In this document: positions 1 through 11,025 of the stretch, piece after piece | How positions within the stretch are numbered: position 1 is the stretch's first letter | How the letters are laid out: each line of letters opens with the position of its first letter | Assembly: GCA_947579605.1 (NCBI GenBank) | Contig: OX388310.1 | Coordinates: 5,084,001 to 5,148,000, forward strand | DNA from: Athripsodes cinereus | Taxonomy: Eukaryota > Arthropoda > Insecta > Trichoptera > Leptoceridae | Length of the DNA stretch: 64,000 nucleotides | Direction of reading: 5' to 3' | Position numbers and translations under genes: made by a program | The notes under the pieces: generated by a model | The model's database searches: none | What the model saw: the letters and a program-made list of their open reading frames with translations, nothing else | Told to the model about the DNA's origin: nothing

Positions 1-105
1 TAATTATAGGAAACCCACCTCAAACGGATATCTTAGGAGTCGTAGACTCCTATTTATCCTCACATTCAAACTACATAAAATAATTGTGCTAAAGGGAGGG
101 CCACT
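1..105. repeat. Short interspersed repeat with a TAGGAGTC hairpin
   Basis: The window opens inside a repeat with a small hairpin (TAGGAGTC, 3-nt loop, GACTCCTA). Related sequence occurs at 19578-19650 and 59578-59650, where it follows the words CACCTAAACGGATAAATAGG and is followed by AATAAAGTTATTTCA. It may be the end of a retroelement, since AATAAA could be a polyadenylation signal. Its family is not recognised. Confidence 0.5.
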
Positions 106-609
106 TGCCAGGCCTAATGGGCCGGCTGGCCAAAACCGGAACAACTGAAATTAAACAAATATAATTATTCCAATAGATATATTAAAAAAAACTCATTACA
201 TCCCTATAATGTCCACAGTAATATTTGTCATCCGACCCAATGACATGTATTGTATTGTAAATAAATAAATATTTATTCCATACTTGAGAGGTTCACATGC
301 AAAGGTATTTCAAACCTAGAAATTGAAGCGAAGACAAAAGTACATAAATATTTGTAAGTACTTGAAGTATTTTTGATACTAAACTGATTTATTCGAGGTT
401 GGAGGTGAATTTTCATGGAATCGATTAAACTATAGGGTAGCCAGCGAAAACATGAACATTTCTGATTTCATAGTTAAACATTTGTGAAAATAGATTTGAA
501 CCCATTACTTATCACTAGCTTATGAAAAAGCTTCCATTTCAAGCTTTCAAAATATTGCCATAAATTGTATGGAACTTGTGAATGGTCTGTATATTATTTT
601 GGACACAGC

Positions 610-770
610 CAAAATGAATTGGGCACATAATAATAATAATAATAATAATAAACACTTTATTGTCAAATATACAAATATTTTACAAAAGGCGTACATATTG
701 CCTTGAGGCAATGTCTTCCAGTAAACCTACTACAATGTTTGAGAACTGTTTTAGTATAAAGTGAGTTTAG
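610..770 (-). repeat. LINE 3' UTR-like sequence with (AAT)n
   Basis: An (AAT)n microsatellite (about 628-650) is followed by AAACACTTTATTGTC and a GC-richer stretch. Read on the minus strand this is a polyadenylation-like signal followed by a simple-repeat tail, the usual look of a non-LTR retrotransposon 3' end. No coding sequence is attached. Nothing was recognised in 106-609. Confidence 0.4.
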
Positions 771-960
771 ATCAAAAGATAAACAGAAAATGAAATATAT
801 AATATGAAACAAGAATACCTATATAAATATAAAAAAAAAATAAAAGATAAAAATGTAAGCATTCACAACCATAAACCTATATTATATGTATCTAAGTGAG
901 AACTATCTACTATTGATGAGATGGTGGGTTGTTTATGAGGGATTTTACTTTATGTTTGAA

Positions 961-1250
961 TGAGCACATACGTAGAACTAAAGAGACTAGCTGAAAATAA
1001 GGAGGGATGGAGAAGAAAATCCAAACTCATGGCAGACCAATCAAATGGATTGTAAATTATACAGCCAATACTAAGACCGAGGGGACAAATGGCAGAGGCC
1101 GACCAAGAGACGCGTATATGGACCAACTGAAGAGGGACATGAACTGTGGCTCATACGTAGAGCTGAAGAGACTGGCTGAGAATAGAGACGAATGGAGAAG
1201 AAAAACCAAACTCGTTGCAGACCAATCCAATGGATTGTAACTTATTATAT
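961..1250 (+). pseudogene. LINE-B 3' end, duplicated in tandem
   Basis: Two partial copies of the extreme C-terminus of the LINE-B reverse-transcriptase protein lie side by side. Both end in KLVADQSNGL-stop or a close variant; the second also has GRGRPRDAYMDQLKRD and LKRLAENRDEWRRKTK. The same C-terminus ends the copies at 16.2-17.1 kb (+), 36.7-37.7 kb (-) and 63.1 kb (-). The first unit is about 80 bases and ends at a stop near 1060. The second begins in the GRTEGTNGRGRPRD part, so this is a broken tandem remnant, not a gene. A 77-residue reading frame (1007-1240) crosses the junction and starts in the wrong frame. Confidence 0.75.
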
Positions 1251-1259
1251 ATAATACTT

Positions 1260-3590
1260 CTAATAATTATTTAATAATACCTCTATATTTATCATAAGTC
1301 CAGGTTATGGAATATTAAAAAAAATATTTTGAACCTTTTGAGATAAGAAGAACATCAATTAAGAAACTTTTTGTTAATCTATTATTTGGTAAATTAACTC
1401 TTAAGAGTGATCGGATTATTGAGTTAATATCCGTTATACTCTTATCCGCTTCATTGTTTAGCATTTTACTCGTATTAACGATTTAAAACCACGTGCAATG
1501 ATTTTATTCTAGAGGTAAAATTATTTTTAACAGATCCCGAAAAATATTTGAAAATTAAATAAGAATTTATTTTTCTTCTGTGTGAATACTAGTAAAATTC
1601 ATTTTAACAAATTAATATACAGGAGTAAAATGAAAAACACTGTTTTCTTTCTATAAAAAAAATAATCAATAAATTTATTCATAATTTGCAGACCTTTTGG
1701 ACCAAGTCCAACGCCTGTGCTTTATGCTTAAAAAGTAAACAAATACAGATTTACACATTAACAAGTAGATTATGTTAGTGTGAAGGCTAGAGGTGGTAGT
1801 GAGAATTGTTTTCATTCTTCAAAGCTAGTCCAGACTCTTAAAATAGTTTCTAAGAATCTGTCACTACAATAAGCAGTGGTGCTTTTTGGAAGCTCAAATC
1901 GAATTTGTAAAGAAGGTCAGATATTAAGCTATTTGATTGTTTGTTCAATGATGAGAGAGGAATCTTTTAAAAGCTGATTCTCGACATATTAAATCTTGAA
2001 GAATAACTTAATATAGTATTTTTTTTTATTTAATAAAAAGTTCGAGGAGTAAATGTTTCATCAAATTATGTTTTCATGTCACATTTGTGTTAAGTTTCTA
2101 TCCATTTCTGACACATCCCTCAACAAACTATCAAATCAATGAAATAGAAAATTATTGCTTCTAAGCCACAGCACATAGATGGCATCCGGTATGTCGACCC
2201 ATTTCAATTCGCATGACCGCTGTTGGTCGGCCGTAATACAGTATACCAAATTATAGTAAGTAGTTTGTGGATGACGATTGGGTACATTCAAATGTGTTTG
2301 TGAATATTTTTTGCTGTCCGTTAGTTTAGTTTCGTCATGATCGATTTTGGTTTTGTTTCACAAAATTTCATTACTTTTTAACAGTTTATTTAGTTTTTCA
2401 TACTGTTTAATGTTGCCCAATATTCTGTAAAGACATAAACAGTTATAAAAAACACAAAAAAATGATAATTCTAGAGTCTGTACGTTCACAGAGTGAAAAT
2501 TCATACTGATGATAGTATTTGTTTTTATTAAAAAAACACAATTAATATTTCACTTTAATTTTTTGAGAAACTTTGAGTACTTTCGTCAATAAAAATGTTA
2601 ATCGATATAATTGAAGAAGCTGCTTGAAGTTTCTCTACAAATTAAAATAAAAAAAAAAACTGTCTTTTAAATAAAAATAAATACTATCAAAATTATTTGC
2701 TATATTCAATTTAGTAATATGAGATATGATGCCACCCTAAATGTTTTTTTTGGTACAAACAGGAGAAACTCTTAGTTAATTACCTACATGCAGCCAGTTT
2801 ATTGACCACTCTACTTCTGGGAAGTTTCGTGATGGAAAAGTATACCTAAATTATTTCTATAAAAGTCTCTATATTTCAAATCAAACATTCTGCAAACACG
2901 TTAAAAGTAAAATTAAAAGGACATGCATACAATTCGCTTAAAATATCAAAACGATATTCTTTGTATAGAAAAAAGCTTCCCAAAAATATCGCAATGTCAT
3001 TTTGATACTAGCTCCAAAGTGCAAGTGTTTTTTGTATTATTTTTGTTCACAAAAGAATAAAAGTGCATTGTTACTATAAATCTGAACAAAAAGCAAGGAT
3101 TATGTTATGTGAAATAAGTGAGAATTGGTTTTTATTTCCGTCGACTGATTTGACTAAAAGATATCTCCGTTTTACTCAAAACAATGGTTAAAATAAATAA
3201 AAAATGTACAATACCCTTTGTGATATAAAGTATGGTATGAAGATATGTATTAAAAATACATCTTTTTGTATTTCCATGTTTGTATTTTGAATTCGATGCG
3301 CATTGAATATTCTCTAAAAAGTATTGTTTTAGAGTAGAATTGTAAATCTTCCAATGATTGCAATAGACAAAAGTTTTTTTTTTAATTTCATATCTTATTA
3401 CATAAATACAATAATAATAATTCTCTACGTTTTGAAAATGAGACAACATTATATATATTTTATAGTTTTACACATATTCTTTAGTACATTTTTTATGTGG
3501 GATATATTTTTCTTTTATTTTACGAGTTTTTGAGTGTTTGTGAAAGGTAGGCAGTCGCAAAACACCAACCAGTGGGTCTAGTCAAAACAC
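1260..3590. other. AT-rich interval without recognised features
   Basis: No coding frame with recognisable similarity, no inverted ends and no window-internal repeat was found. The 105-residue minus-strand frame at 3132-3449 is Ile/Lys/Tyr-rich, as expected of chance frames in AT-rich DNA. Poly-A and poly-T runs are scattered and could be old retroposon tails. Confidence 0.4.
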
Positions 3591-3596
3591 ATTTAA

Positions 3597-3673
3597 GCGT
3601 TACGTTTTCGTTCAAACGCGTTCTCGCAACGTTGTCCGCGTTTGAACGAAAACGAAACGAAAACGTAACGTAA
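3597..3673. repeat. Short hairpin
   Basis: CGTTTTCGTTCAAACGCG (3603-3620) is followed by its exact complement CGCGTTTGAACGAAAACG (3637-3654) across a 16-base loop, and the flanking GCGTTACG/CGTAACGT words also pair. It is possibly the core of a MITE. No target duplication was identified. Confidence 0.5.
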
Positions 3674-3821
3674 CATTTTGTAAAACCTATTCAAAAGTCG
3701 AGCTTAACCCATATGTCAATGCAGCTTAATCTCGACTTTGTTGAATAACATGGATACCCGGGTATTCATCTAAGTAAAATTAATCTAATTAATTATTAGG
3801 TATACTTCCCTTTCGCCACTT

Positions 3822-3910
3822 TTTAGTTCCACATCGTGGTGGGGTCTTTTTTCTTGTTCTGTTTCGCCACTTGGTATATTCGAGTGCATCCTCATGAGAA
3901 ACAATGCTGT
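3822..3910 (-). pseudogene. LINE-D C-terminal remnant
   Basis: On the minus strand this short piece matches the better copy at 35885-36085, including the part that translates there as KADPTTMW after an R/K-rich tail. It is a decayed end of a non-LTR retrotransposon protein, with no intact frame. Confidence 0.45.
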
Positions 3911-3962
3911 TTAAAATATTTTAAATATGACTATCAGGAAAATAGCTATCGGATAAAAGTTC

Positions 3963-4150
3963 ATCGGTAGCCTGGAGGTAGAGTCTCAGTCTTATGTACA
4001 TGAGATCCAAGGTTCGATCTCAGGTACCGGCAAAATTTTTCTCCACTTTCACGACAGAAGCTTTTAGCTTACTGTGAAAGGTGTAAAAGGTTGCATTTGA
4101 GTTTATAAGAAAGACCCAGATACATCTTTAAAAAATAGTAATAATAATAA
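3963..4150 (+). mobile_element. SINE1 copy (tRNA-derived)
   Basis: It begins GTTCATCGGTAGCCTGGAGG, which includes an A-box-like stretch. A B box follows (AAGGTTCGATCTC), then GCCGGCAAA, a body with CTTACTGTGAAAGGTGTA, and an A-rich tail ending in (AAT)n. Promoter-box spacing is that of a tRNA-derived SINE. Other copies are at 28206 (+), 30598 (-), 33013 (-), 51049 (-), 54991 (-) and a fragment at 55935 (-). Confidence 0.8.
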
Positions 4151-4169
4151 AAAAAAAGATTCATTAAAT

Positions 4170-4455
4170 TTGGAAAAGGATCGACACTCACTCTCTTCTC
4201 TCAATTTACGAGTGTGCTGTAAAAGGAAGGTATTCGTAAAGCATCACGTTTCAAGACATTTAACATCTTCAGTTCAGCGATGAGGTTTGTCACCCATCCT
4301 GAATGTCTAAACTATTATCGGCTCTGAGAGGAAGACTTGCATGTTTGTTATATACCAACAATCGATCTGCTGACTCTCCAATTGCGGGATATACCGTGAT
4401 GGTATGAAGAAATGAATGAAAAGGATACCAGGATACCCTGTTATTGACATAAGGG
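4170..4455 (+). mobile_element. SINE-A copy
   Basis: This is a copy of the commonest short repeat in the window. Signature words in order are CTCTCTTCTC, a region near TTACGAGTGTGCTGTAAAAG, AGCGATGAGGTTTGTCACCC, CATCCTGAATGTC, and the end GGGATATACCGTGATGGTAT. No pol III promoter is obvious. The end resembles the LINE-A 3' end, so it is probably a non-autonomous partner of LINE-A. Confidence 0.7.
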
Positions 4456-4687
4456 TTAATGCTATTCTTCATAGCTAAATCATAATAGGTGAGAATAGTA
4501 GTTTGAGTTATAAATTACACATAATAAAAAATGTGAGCATGAAAAATATTTTTTTTATGATTCATTTTCATTTCTCATAATATTATGAAGACAATACAAT
4601 ATTTCTCACACTCTGTTTTTAACACTGCGTGATACACGTGGCTGCGAATTAACTCATTATGGTGGTTATCTTCTACATCTTTCTCTA

Positions 4688-5160
4688 TCTATACCCTCGC
4701 GCCATGTCCCAGGAGGGGTAGGCAGAGAGAACGGAACACCATATAGATCTATCCTTACAAACTTCTTCCGATTCCATCAAATTCATTTAGTTTCTCATAC
4801 ATGCTCACCGATTTCTTTTACTCAAAATGCCAAGATCAAGTCCTGTAGGATTTGATCCACGTGATCAAGCCACGTAGTTCTTGGCCCTTCGTGCTTCCTC
4901 ACACCCCTTCTTTCAGATAAATACATCCTCTTTTATGATTCATTTTCTTCAGAAGCAAATTAAAAACTGAACTCTTTACTGACGCCCTTGAGACGGACTG
5001 TTAAACAGCGTCAAAAATAAAATGATCCAAAATCATCATCATCATCTTTGTCATTCTTTAATCTTGCATTCGCTCAACATGTCCAAACCATCGTAACTTA
5101 TTTACACGCATTCCATCCACAACACTTTTTTCGCATCCGCCTTTCGCATCACGTACATAG
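4688..5160 (-). pseudogene. LINE-A 3' fragment, interrupted
   Basis: Minus-strand sequence starts from the LINE-A 3' end (ACATGGCGCGAGGGTATAG) and reads back through the C-terminal coding region. A block at about 4935-5050, ending in (ATC)n, is absent from other LINE-A copies and looks like a later insertion. Frames are broken throughout. Confidence 0.65.
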
Positions 5161-5445
5161 ATTAGGTGAATTAAAATAAGTGTTTCTTTCAACTAGAGAT
5201 CGTTAATCGTGAGAGAAACGTCTTTCGACTAATCAGTTCATTATCTTTCTGAATTGTTTATAACTTTTCAACTGGTTATATAGGAAGGTAATACTTCAAA
5301 TCAGTTAGAGTTAAAGAATGAAGCCATTCAGTTAACTGGCTAATTCAACTCTCACGTGGCAACAAATTATTTAACACGTAGAGGATATAAAATATTTTAT
5401 AGTCATTTAATTGAATGCGGTGTTTACGTATTAACTAACTGCTTA

Positions 5446-5549
5446 TGGCCGGTTTCAATAACCTATCTATCCGTGACTGTCACGGATAGATAGGAACACA
5501 ATAGATTTCAATCGACAGTAGCGGATAGATAGATTATTGAAACCGGCCA
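5446..5549. mobile_element. 104-bp Harbinger-like MITE
   Basis: The terminal inverted repeat starts TGGCCGGTTTCAATAACCTA on the left, with the complement at the right end, flanked by a 3-bp TTA duplication (5443-5445 and 5550-5552). The intact neighbouring repeat units carry a single TTA at this place, so the boundaries are supported by an empty site. A TTA duplication plus a GGCCGGTTTCA-type end fits PIF/Harbinger MITEs. The centre has a second small palindrome (CCGTGACTGTCACGG). Confidence 0.75.
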
Positions 5550-5655
5550 TTAGCCATTCAGTTAACTGGCTAATTCTACTCTCGGGCGGCAACAACACGT
5601 AGGGGATACAAAACATTTTATAGTCATTCAATTGAATGCCGGTGTTAACATATTA

Positions 5656-5883
5656 TTCACTGTGTCGGCGTTTAGGTAGTAGAATTCCATATCGAAATAA
5701 ATAAAACAAGCGTTTTATTCTACTATTGATTTAATTTATGAGAGAGACGTCTTTCGTCTTATGAGGACATTGTCAATCATTGACAATGGAGGTCAAGGAT
5801 TGACAATGTCCTCATAAGACGAAAGACGTCTCTCTCATAAATTAAATCAATAGTAGAATAAAACGCTTGTTTTATTTATTTCG
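5656..5883 (+). mobile_element. Penelope-like foldback element (PLE family 1)
   Basis: The element is flanked by an 11-bp direct duplication, TTAACATATTA (5645-5655 and 5884-5894), inside a tandem-repeat unit whose sister copies lack it. It has a 37-bp one-sided tail (5656-5692, with GTCGGCGTTTAGGTAGTAG), then two 85-bp arms (5693-5777 and 5799-5883) that are exact reverse complements, around a 21-bp loop. Both arms hold a hammerhead-like core. Related copies are at 62510-63066 and, decayed, near 59220-59400. No coding capacity. The tail-plus-inverted-arms layout and the size of the duplication match Penelope-like element ends. Confidence 0.8.
5797..5835 (+). ncRNA. Hammerhead-like ribozyme motif, PLE family 1
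   Basis: In order: helix I GGA (5797-5799), core TTGACAA (5800-5806), one extra T, helix II GTC/GAC around a 7-nt loop (5808-5820), GAAA (5821-5824), self-complementary GACGTC (5825-5830), TC (5831-5832) as cleavage position, then TCT closing helix I. The usual C3-G8 pair is T-A here. A mirror core lies on the minus strand in the left arm. Activity is not shown; the extra U may reduce it. Confidence 0.55.
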
Positions 5884-6559
5884 TTAACATATTAACTACT
5901 AGCTTAGCAATTCAGTTAACTGGCTTATTCAACTTTTGGACGGCAACTACACGTAGGGGATACAAAATATTTTATAGTAATTCAATTGAATGGCGGTGTT
6001 TACATATTAACTAACCGCTTAGCCATTCGGTTAACTGGCTAATTCAACTGTCGGGTGATGACGTATATAACACGAAGAGGACCTAAGATATTATTTAAAT
6101 ATGAAAGACAGAAATAGCTATATATTATTTTATATTTTAGTTTTTCTACCGTCTACCTACCTACTAGAGCTGTAATAGTTGTGAAAGATAATATGAATGC
6201 GTGTTGAATGTTAAATAATAAATCTTTTGTTTTGTTTTCGCTACTTAGATCTTTGTAAATAAATTGTCATATACTTATGTGCTCTTCTGGGAGAGGAAAA
6301 TAAATAATTCTCTTACATTGTTATATTATACGAGGCATGAGTTATTACTGAAATAATAACGCAATGCTTACTATATTTATTTATTTTAAATTTTAATATT
6401 AAACAAGCATGTATCATTTGTTACGTTTCAGGCAAAAAATAATATGTCCACAACTATTTTCTGGTATACTTGAGACTGACCGGGAACACCATCATTGGTG
6501 AAGGTCATAAAAATTAAAAAAAAAAAAACTATGTTCTGCAAGTTTTTCAGTGTTCTGTA

Positions 6560-6915
6560 AAAGAAATATGTGCAAAATGATATAAAACATTTTAAATTCA
6601 GCGATGAGGATCGATACTGAATGATATATTTTTTGGCAACTTATATATTTATTCCGGTTCAATAAGAATTATTATTCATCCGGTAAACATCCGGTAAAGA
6701 ATTATTGGTCTTCCAATCTTTTCCCTCTCCCAAAGTTTTCGAATGTTCTATTAAAATCAGGTGTTCGAAATAATAAAGATATTTTGTCATATCATAAATT
6801 CAGCGATGAGAGTTGTCATCCATCCTGAATGTTTTATTTTTTTATTGGCAAAGAGATGACAGCTTGCATGTTTATTACATGCAGTTGGTTTGCTGGCTAC
6901 ACCACTTGTGGAATA
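6560..6915 (+). mobile_element. Two overlapping SINE-A fragments
   Basis: The first piece (about 6541-6640) has AATTCAGCGATGAGGATCG. The second (6690-6914) runs from CCGGTAAAGAATTATTGGTC through AAATTCAGCGATGAGAG to TGCAGTTGGTTTGCTGGCTA and CACTTGTGGAATA, then breaks into a TTTTA repeat instead of the usual GCCGTGATGG end. Nothing is recognised in 6116-6540 or 6935-7680. Confidence 0.6.
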
Positions 6916-7689
6916 TTTTATTTTATTTTATTTTAGAATTATAAACGGCAAGAAGTCTTTTATGTACACTATGACATAAATTTTTAAAAATATAAAAAGA
7001 TAACAATGACATAACCATAGGTATAAAATTACTTAGTCTCTAAAGATCAAACAGTAACCAGAGAATTATGTGTCAAGAATAAATAATAATTATTACAACA
7101 CAAATATATTATCAATCAAAAAAATAAACGACACAATAAATAGGATATGCCGAGATGGTATACATAGATAGAAGTAGTTTCTTTAGATAAAAGCATGTGA
7201 AATTTATCCTCATATTACTTTTAATTTCGTATGAAAGTAGTACGACTATGTTTAACAAATCAAAATATATTATTATATTATTCTAAACTCAGCTACACGC
7301 TAACTATAGTCTCAAAAAACGCAATTTTATTGTTGGGAAAATGAACACAGAGCAATAGTAGAAAATAATAATTTTATGATGAAAACAAAGATGAGTAATA
7401 AATTTTTAATGGAATCCTTTCGTTTCTGAAAGAGTTAATACATATTAACACATTATAATAAATTTATTTAATAAAACATATTAACAGTGTTCATATATTA
7501 TTTGTTGCTGAGTTTCGGAATCCGCTATGATTCGGAGAAATTCGATAAAATCTATTATACAAGCATTAAACGTAGATACTTTCCTGAATTGAAATAAGGT
7601 ATACACAAACAAGGTAAAAACAATAATTATTATAAAATAGTAACAACAGTTCAATTTTAATAAAATTTTGCTATTGGAATTCACGTGGG

Positions 7690-8625
7690 AAGCTCCGCTT
7701 GCGTGAGGGTAAATAACACTCTCTCGGAGTGGTTTGTCCTCACCAAGGGAGTGAAGCAAGGTTGTGTCATGTCTCCGTGGCTGTTCAACCTATTCTTCGA
7801 CTACTGTATGCGACCTGTGAAAGAGATGGATGTTGGTGTCGAGCTGAATGGGTTTCGGGTGAATGCATTGATGTACGCAGATGATTTGGTGTTAATGGCA
7901 GAGAGCGAAAGGGACTTACAAGAGATTGTTACGTGTGTGTATGATAGTTGCAATTTGAATGGTTTGAAAATGAATGTTATGAAGACGAAAGTTCTAGTGT
8001 TTGAAAGAGAGAATGAAAAAACGATTTGCGAGATCAAAGTTGGTGACGAATGTTTGGAGCAAGTAAGTGAGTATGTATATTTGGGAAGTATGTTTGCAAT
8101 GGCAATGTGTCGAACATGGCTAAAATGCTGGTGCACAATACCATTCTGGTACCGTCACTTACGTATGCAAGCGAGACATGGACGTGGCTGAAGAAGGACG
8201 AAAATGGAATAAATGCAGTGGAGATGCGATCGTTGAGAAGAATGGTTGGTAAAACGCTGCGTGATAAGAGTGAAGAATGAGCGGATGCAAGAAGAGTGTT
8301 GTGGACAGAATGCGCGTGAATAAGCTACGGTGGTTTGGAAATGTTGAACGAATGAGAGAAGTAAGAATGACAACGAGGATATGCTTTACTGAAAGAAAGG
8401 GTGTGAAGCGTGGGCGTCCGAGAACCACATAGCTTGATCACGTGGATCAAATTCTCAAGGACGGCCGTGTGTTAAGAGGAATCGACGTGCGTGTATGAGA
8501 AACTGTATGAATGTGGAGGAAGCGAAGAAAGTGTGTAAAGATAGATCTGTGTGGCGTTCCGTTCTCTCTGCCTACCCCACTTGGGATACGGCGTGAGGGT
8601 ATATAGTATAGTATAGTAGTATAAT
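7690..8625 (+). pseudogene. LINE-A reverse transcriptase fragment
   Basis: This is the longest 5' extent of LINE-A in the window. A 168-residue frame (7685-8191) has GVKQGCVMSPWLFN, then LMYADDLVLMAES (the reverse-transcriptase catalytic YADD box), then EYVYLGSMF. The next region of the protein is deleted at about 8095, and C-terminal coding sequence follows in shifted frames, including a match to the GRPRTTW...HVDQIL region. The copy ends TACCCCACTTGGGATACGGC then GTGAGGGTATATAGTATAG. LINE-A belongs to the non-LTR retrotransposons; the gene order resembles RTE-type elements but the clade is uncertain. It is 5'-truncated, frameshifted and not functional. Confidence 0.85.
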
Positions 8626-8949
8626 AAAAATAAACTGTTCAACTTGTATACATCAAAATAACTGCTATTGGTTTTTTGAGTTATAAAGGATATTAAAAGA
8701 CACATAAAGGAAATAAAGCAGGGAAGGATATTATAAGACACATAAATGAATATAGCGGGGAAGGATAGTTCAAGACACATAAAGGAATAAAGAACTCATT
8801 TTTTTGTGAAAATGTGTTATTGCGGATTTTGTAACTCGGCGACACATATCTAAATTCAGTTGGCTTATTGTTTTTTTTTAATAAACATTAAGAGTCATTG
8901 AAAATTAACGCACCAGATATTTTGTAAAATGGACCATCATAAATACAAA

Positions 8950-9215
8950 AAAAAATCTACTACTATACCATCACGGCATATCCCACAAGTGGGGTAGCCA
9001 GTAGACCAACTGCATGTAAGAAATATGCAAGCTGTCCTCTTCGTGCCAATATAAAATCAAGACATTCAGGATGGGTGGCAAACCTCATCGCTGAATTTAA
9101 GATGTACAATGTCTTAGTTTTTTCGAACACCTGCCTTTTACAGGACACTCGAAAACTTAAGGAGAAGAGTGGGAGACCAATTCTTTACCGGGTGCTCCAC
9201 GGGTAAAAAAAAAAT
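8950..9215 (-). mobile_element. SINE-A copy, near full length
   Basis: One of the clearest copies. Reading the plus strand: TACCATCACGGCATATCCCA, CAAGTGGGGTAGCCAGTAGA, CCAACTGCATGTAAG, TCCTCTTCGTGCCAATAT, ATTCAGGATGGGTGGC, ACCTCATCGCTGAATTTAAG, CCTTTTACAGGACACTCG and finally ACCGGGTGCTCCACGGG near 9187-9205. The 3' end, by analogy with LINE-A, is on the left. Confidence 0.75.
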
Positions 9216-9865
9216 GCAAAAAAATAAAAATCAATTCAATAGCAAAAACTTCCCAAAGTATTGCTCAAAAGTATAAATTACAAAAAGGTTTATTCATCAA
9301 CTTTATTTTCAAAGTATAAACGAAGTATGTAATTAATTTTAGCACTCGATGTTATTGTATTAAAATCTTCAATAAAGCTACAAATTCCACAATAAAGTAT
9401 GTATATATCTATTACTAGGTACTACAAAAGCACAGTCGGAATAATTCACGTTAACAATGACGTAAATGGACTTCTAGGCGTTTACCGTATTCCAAATTAA
9501 CCGATTCAAATAAAGCGTCCCCAGTACATGTACAGTACAAAGCAGGATTAGCCAACATTTAGAACGTATTTAGGCAAAATGGTAGATTTATAGCCATCCA
9601 CCCATAGCTGTTCACCCTTCGGTGTGTATATACATCCTATCTAGTAACTTCTTCAAATAGGTAATAATATAATATATTATTATTCTCTGCTAAAACAACT
9701 CTTTTAACACGAACACTGTACCGATTTCGAAATACTCGTAATTCGTTTAAACCCTAAATAGCAGATTGTAAATATAAATTGTTAGGGCTTATCGCGATAA
9801 TTAGTGTTTTTATTGGACATAATTATGTATTTTATGTTAAACAAAAAAGGTAGTATTGTCTATGT

Positions 9866-9927
9866 TGTCGGTACTTGGTGGAAGTTCATGTTAAACCGAC
9901 GGTACTTGGTGGAAGTTCATGTTAAAG
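9866..9927 (+). repeat. Duplicated Penelope-like tail motif
   Basis: GGTACTTGGTGGAAGTTCAT occurs twice in tandem (period about 35 bases), each followed by GTTAAA. The motif matches the one-sided tail of the foldback at 32559-32809 (minus strand), so this is a relic of the same PLE family. No arms or target duplication could be placed. Nothing else was seen in 9220-9860. Confidence 0.5.
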
Positions 9928-9979
9928 TAATCAAAATAAAATAGTTATGTTTAATTTCATAATAAGTATTAAAATTGTA

Positions 9980-10155
9980 ATGTATTGGTGTTAACACTAT
10001 AAAAAAATTATTATTATTTTTTAAATTAATTAATTACGAAAACCACCGTTTTCTCTCGAAAATGTCTATCAGTGTAGATGAAAACGTTCGAGGCAATAAA
10101 AATTTAAAGTGAAAATCAAACAGCGTTTTTTTTTTAAATTAATTAATTTAAAAAA
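9980..10155 (+). mobile_element. Penelope-like foldback (PLE family 2, shortened)
   Basis: Flanked by a 12-bp duplication ATTAAAATTGTA (9968-9979 and 10156-10167). It starts with the tail TGTATTGGTGTTAACACT, then a short left arm (AAATTAATTAATTA) and a right part with TCGAAAATGTCTA, GATGAAAACGTTCGAGG and an AAACAGCG-T(n) end. It shares the core and tail with the better copy at 11026-11266. The hammerhead-like core is decayed here (helix II GTCTA/TAGAT). Confidence 0.7.
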
Positions 10156-10169
10156 ATTAAAATTGTAGG

Positions 10170-11015
10170 CTTACCTTATTTTAATTAACAATTTAAAAAC
10201 ATATCCGAAAAATCATACAGAGGATGGCAACCTTTTTGAGAAATATCATTCATCTCTGAAATAAAAATGACAACAAACTTTGCTGAGTGCGTTTACGTAC
10301 AGTATCATTTGTGGCATCCTTCTAAGACACTTATTTTCCAAACTTACCATCTTTCATCGCTATCAAGCTTTGGTTAGTTGTCAATACTCACAGCTAGGTA
10401 TATTAAAACAAAAATAAATGAGAAATAAGAATATATGTATTCAATTTAAAAAATGAGTAGGTATTTATAATCAATAGAAACATCAGAGTGTTAATAATTG
10501 TTGAAAATCGCAGTTTTATAATACGCAAACGTATGTTTCTTTAGTATAAGTTTACATAATGAAAACTTAAGACTATGCAAGTGATGTTGTCTGAAACCAA
10601 CCATAATAAATCTACTACCACTACTACTACCAATACTATAAGACGCGTTTACAAGAACACTATTATAAATAGCAACCAACTTACATATTTATTCCTAAGT
10701 ATATAGTACGAATGTACCCATTGTAGAATACAAGCCATAGATGTTGTGTGTACATAAAGCGGTGAGACTTTTTATATTCAATTAGTTTATTTCACATTAC
10801 AAAACAAAATTATTTTCATCAAAATAAGTTCATCTATAGTTATATTATGCCTATCGTTGTGAACAGTTATTCAAATTCTCATGGCAGATGTAGAACAAGT
10901 ATGTTATAAATAATTTCCATTAGTCGGATGAAGTACTCGTACCTACTTTCAATGTTTTGAACAACACAAAATTATGGCCGTTGTAAATTTTTTTTCGCTG
11001 CAACGGTTCAAATCT
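10170..11015. other. Interval without recognised features
   Basis: AT-rich, with a (CTACTA)-type run near 10610-10635. The 62-residue frame at 10491-10679 has no similarity I can recognise. Confidence 0.35.
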
Positions 11016-11025
11016 AAATTATAAT

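Larger units (their letters stand above)
5260..6110. repeat. Tandem repeat, unit about 120 bp, four clear copies
   Basis: Each unit begins AGCCATTCAGTTAACTGGCT and contains GGGATACAAAATATTTTAT and AATTGAATG-CGGTGTTTAC. Clear starts are near 5319, 5552, 5909 and 6022. Copy 1 ends in the Harbinger-like MITE at 5446-5549 and copy 2 is interrupted by the Penelope-like foldback at 5656-5883. Removing both insertions restores regular units, which defines the empty sites. Confidence 0.85.

Noticed and set aside
7801..8428. Minus-strand frames over LINE-A at 8 kb
   Set aside because: Shadows of the plus-strand reverse-transcriptase coding sequence.
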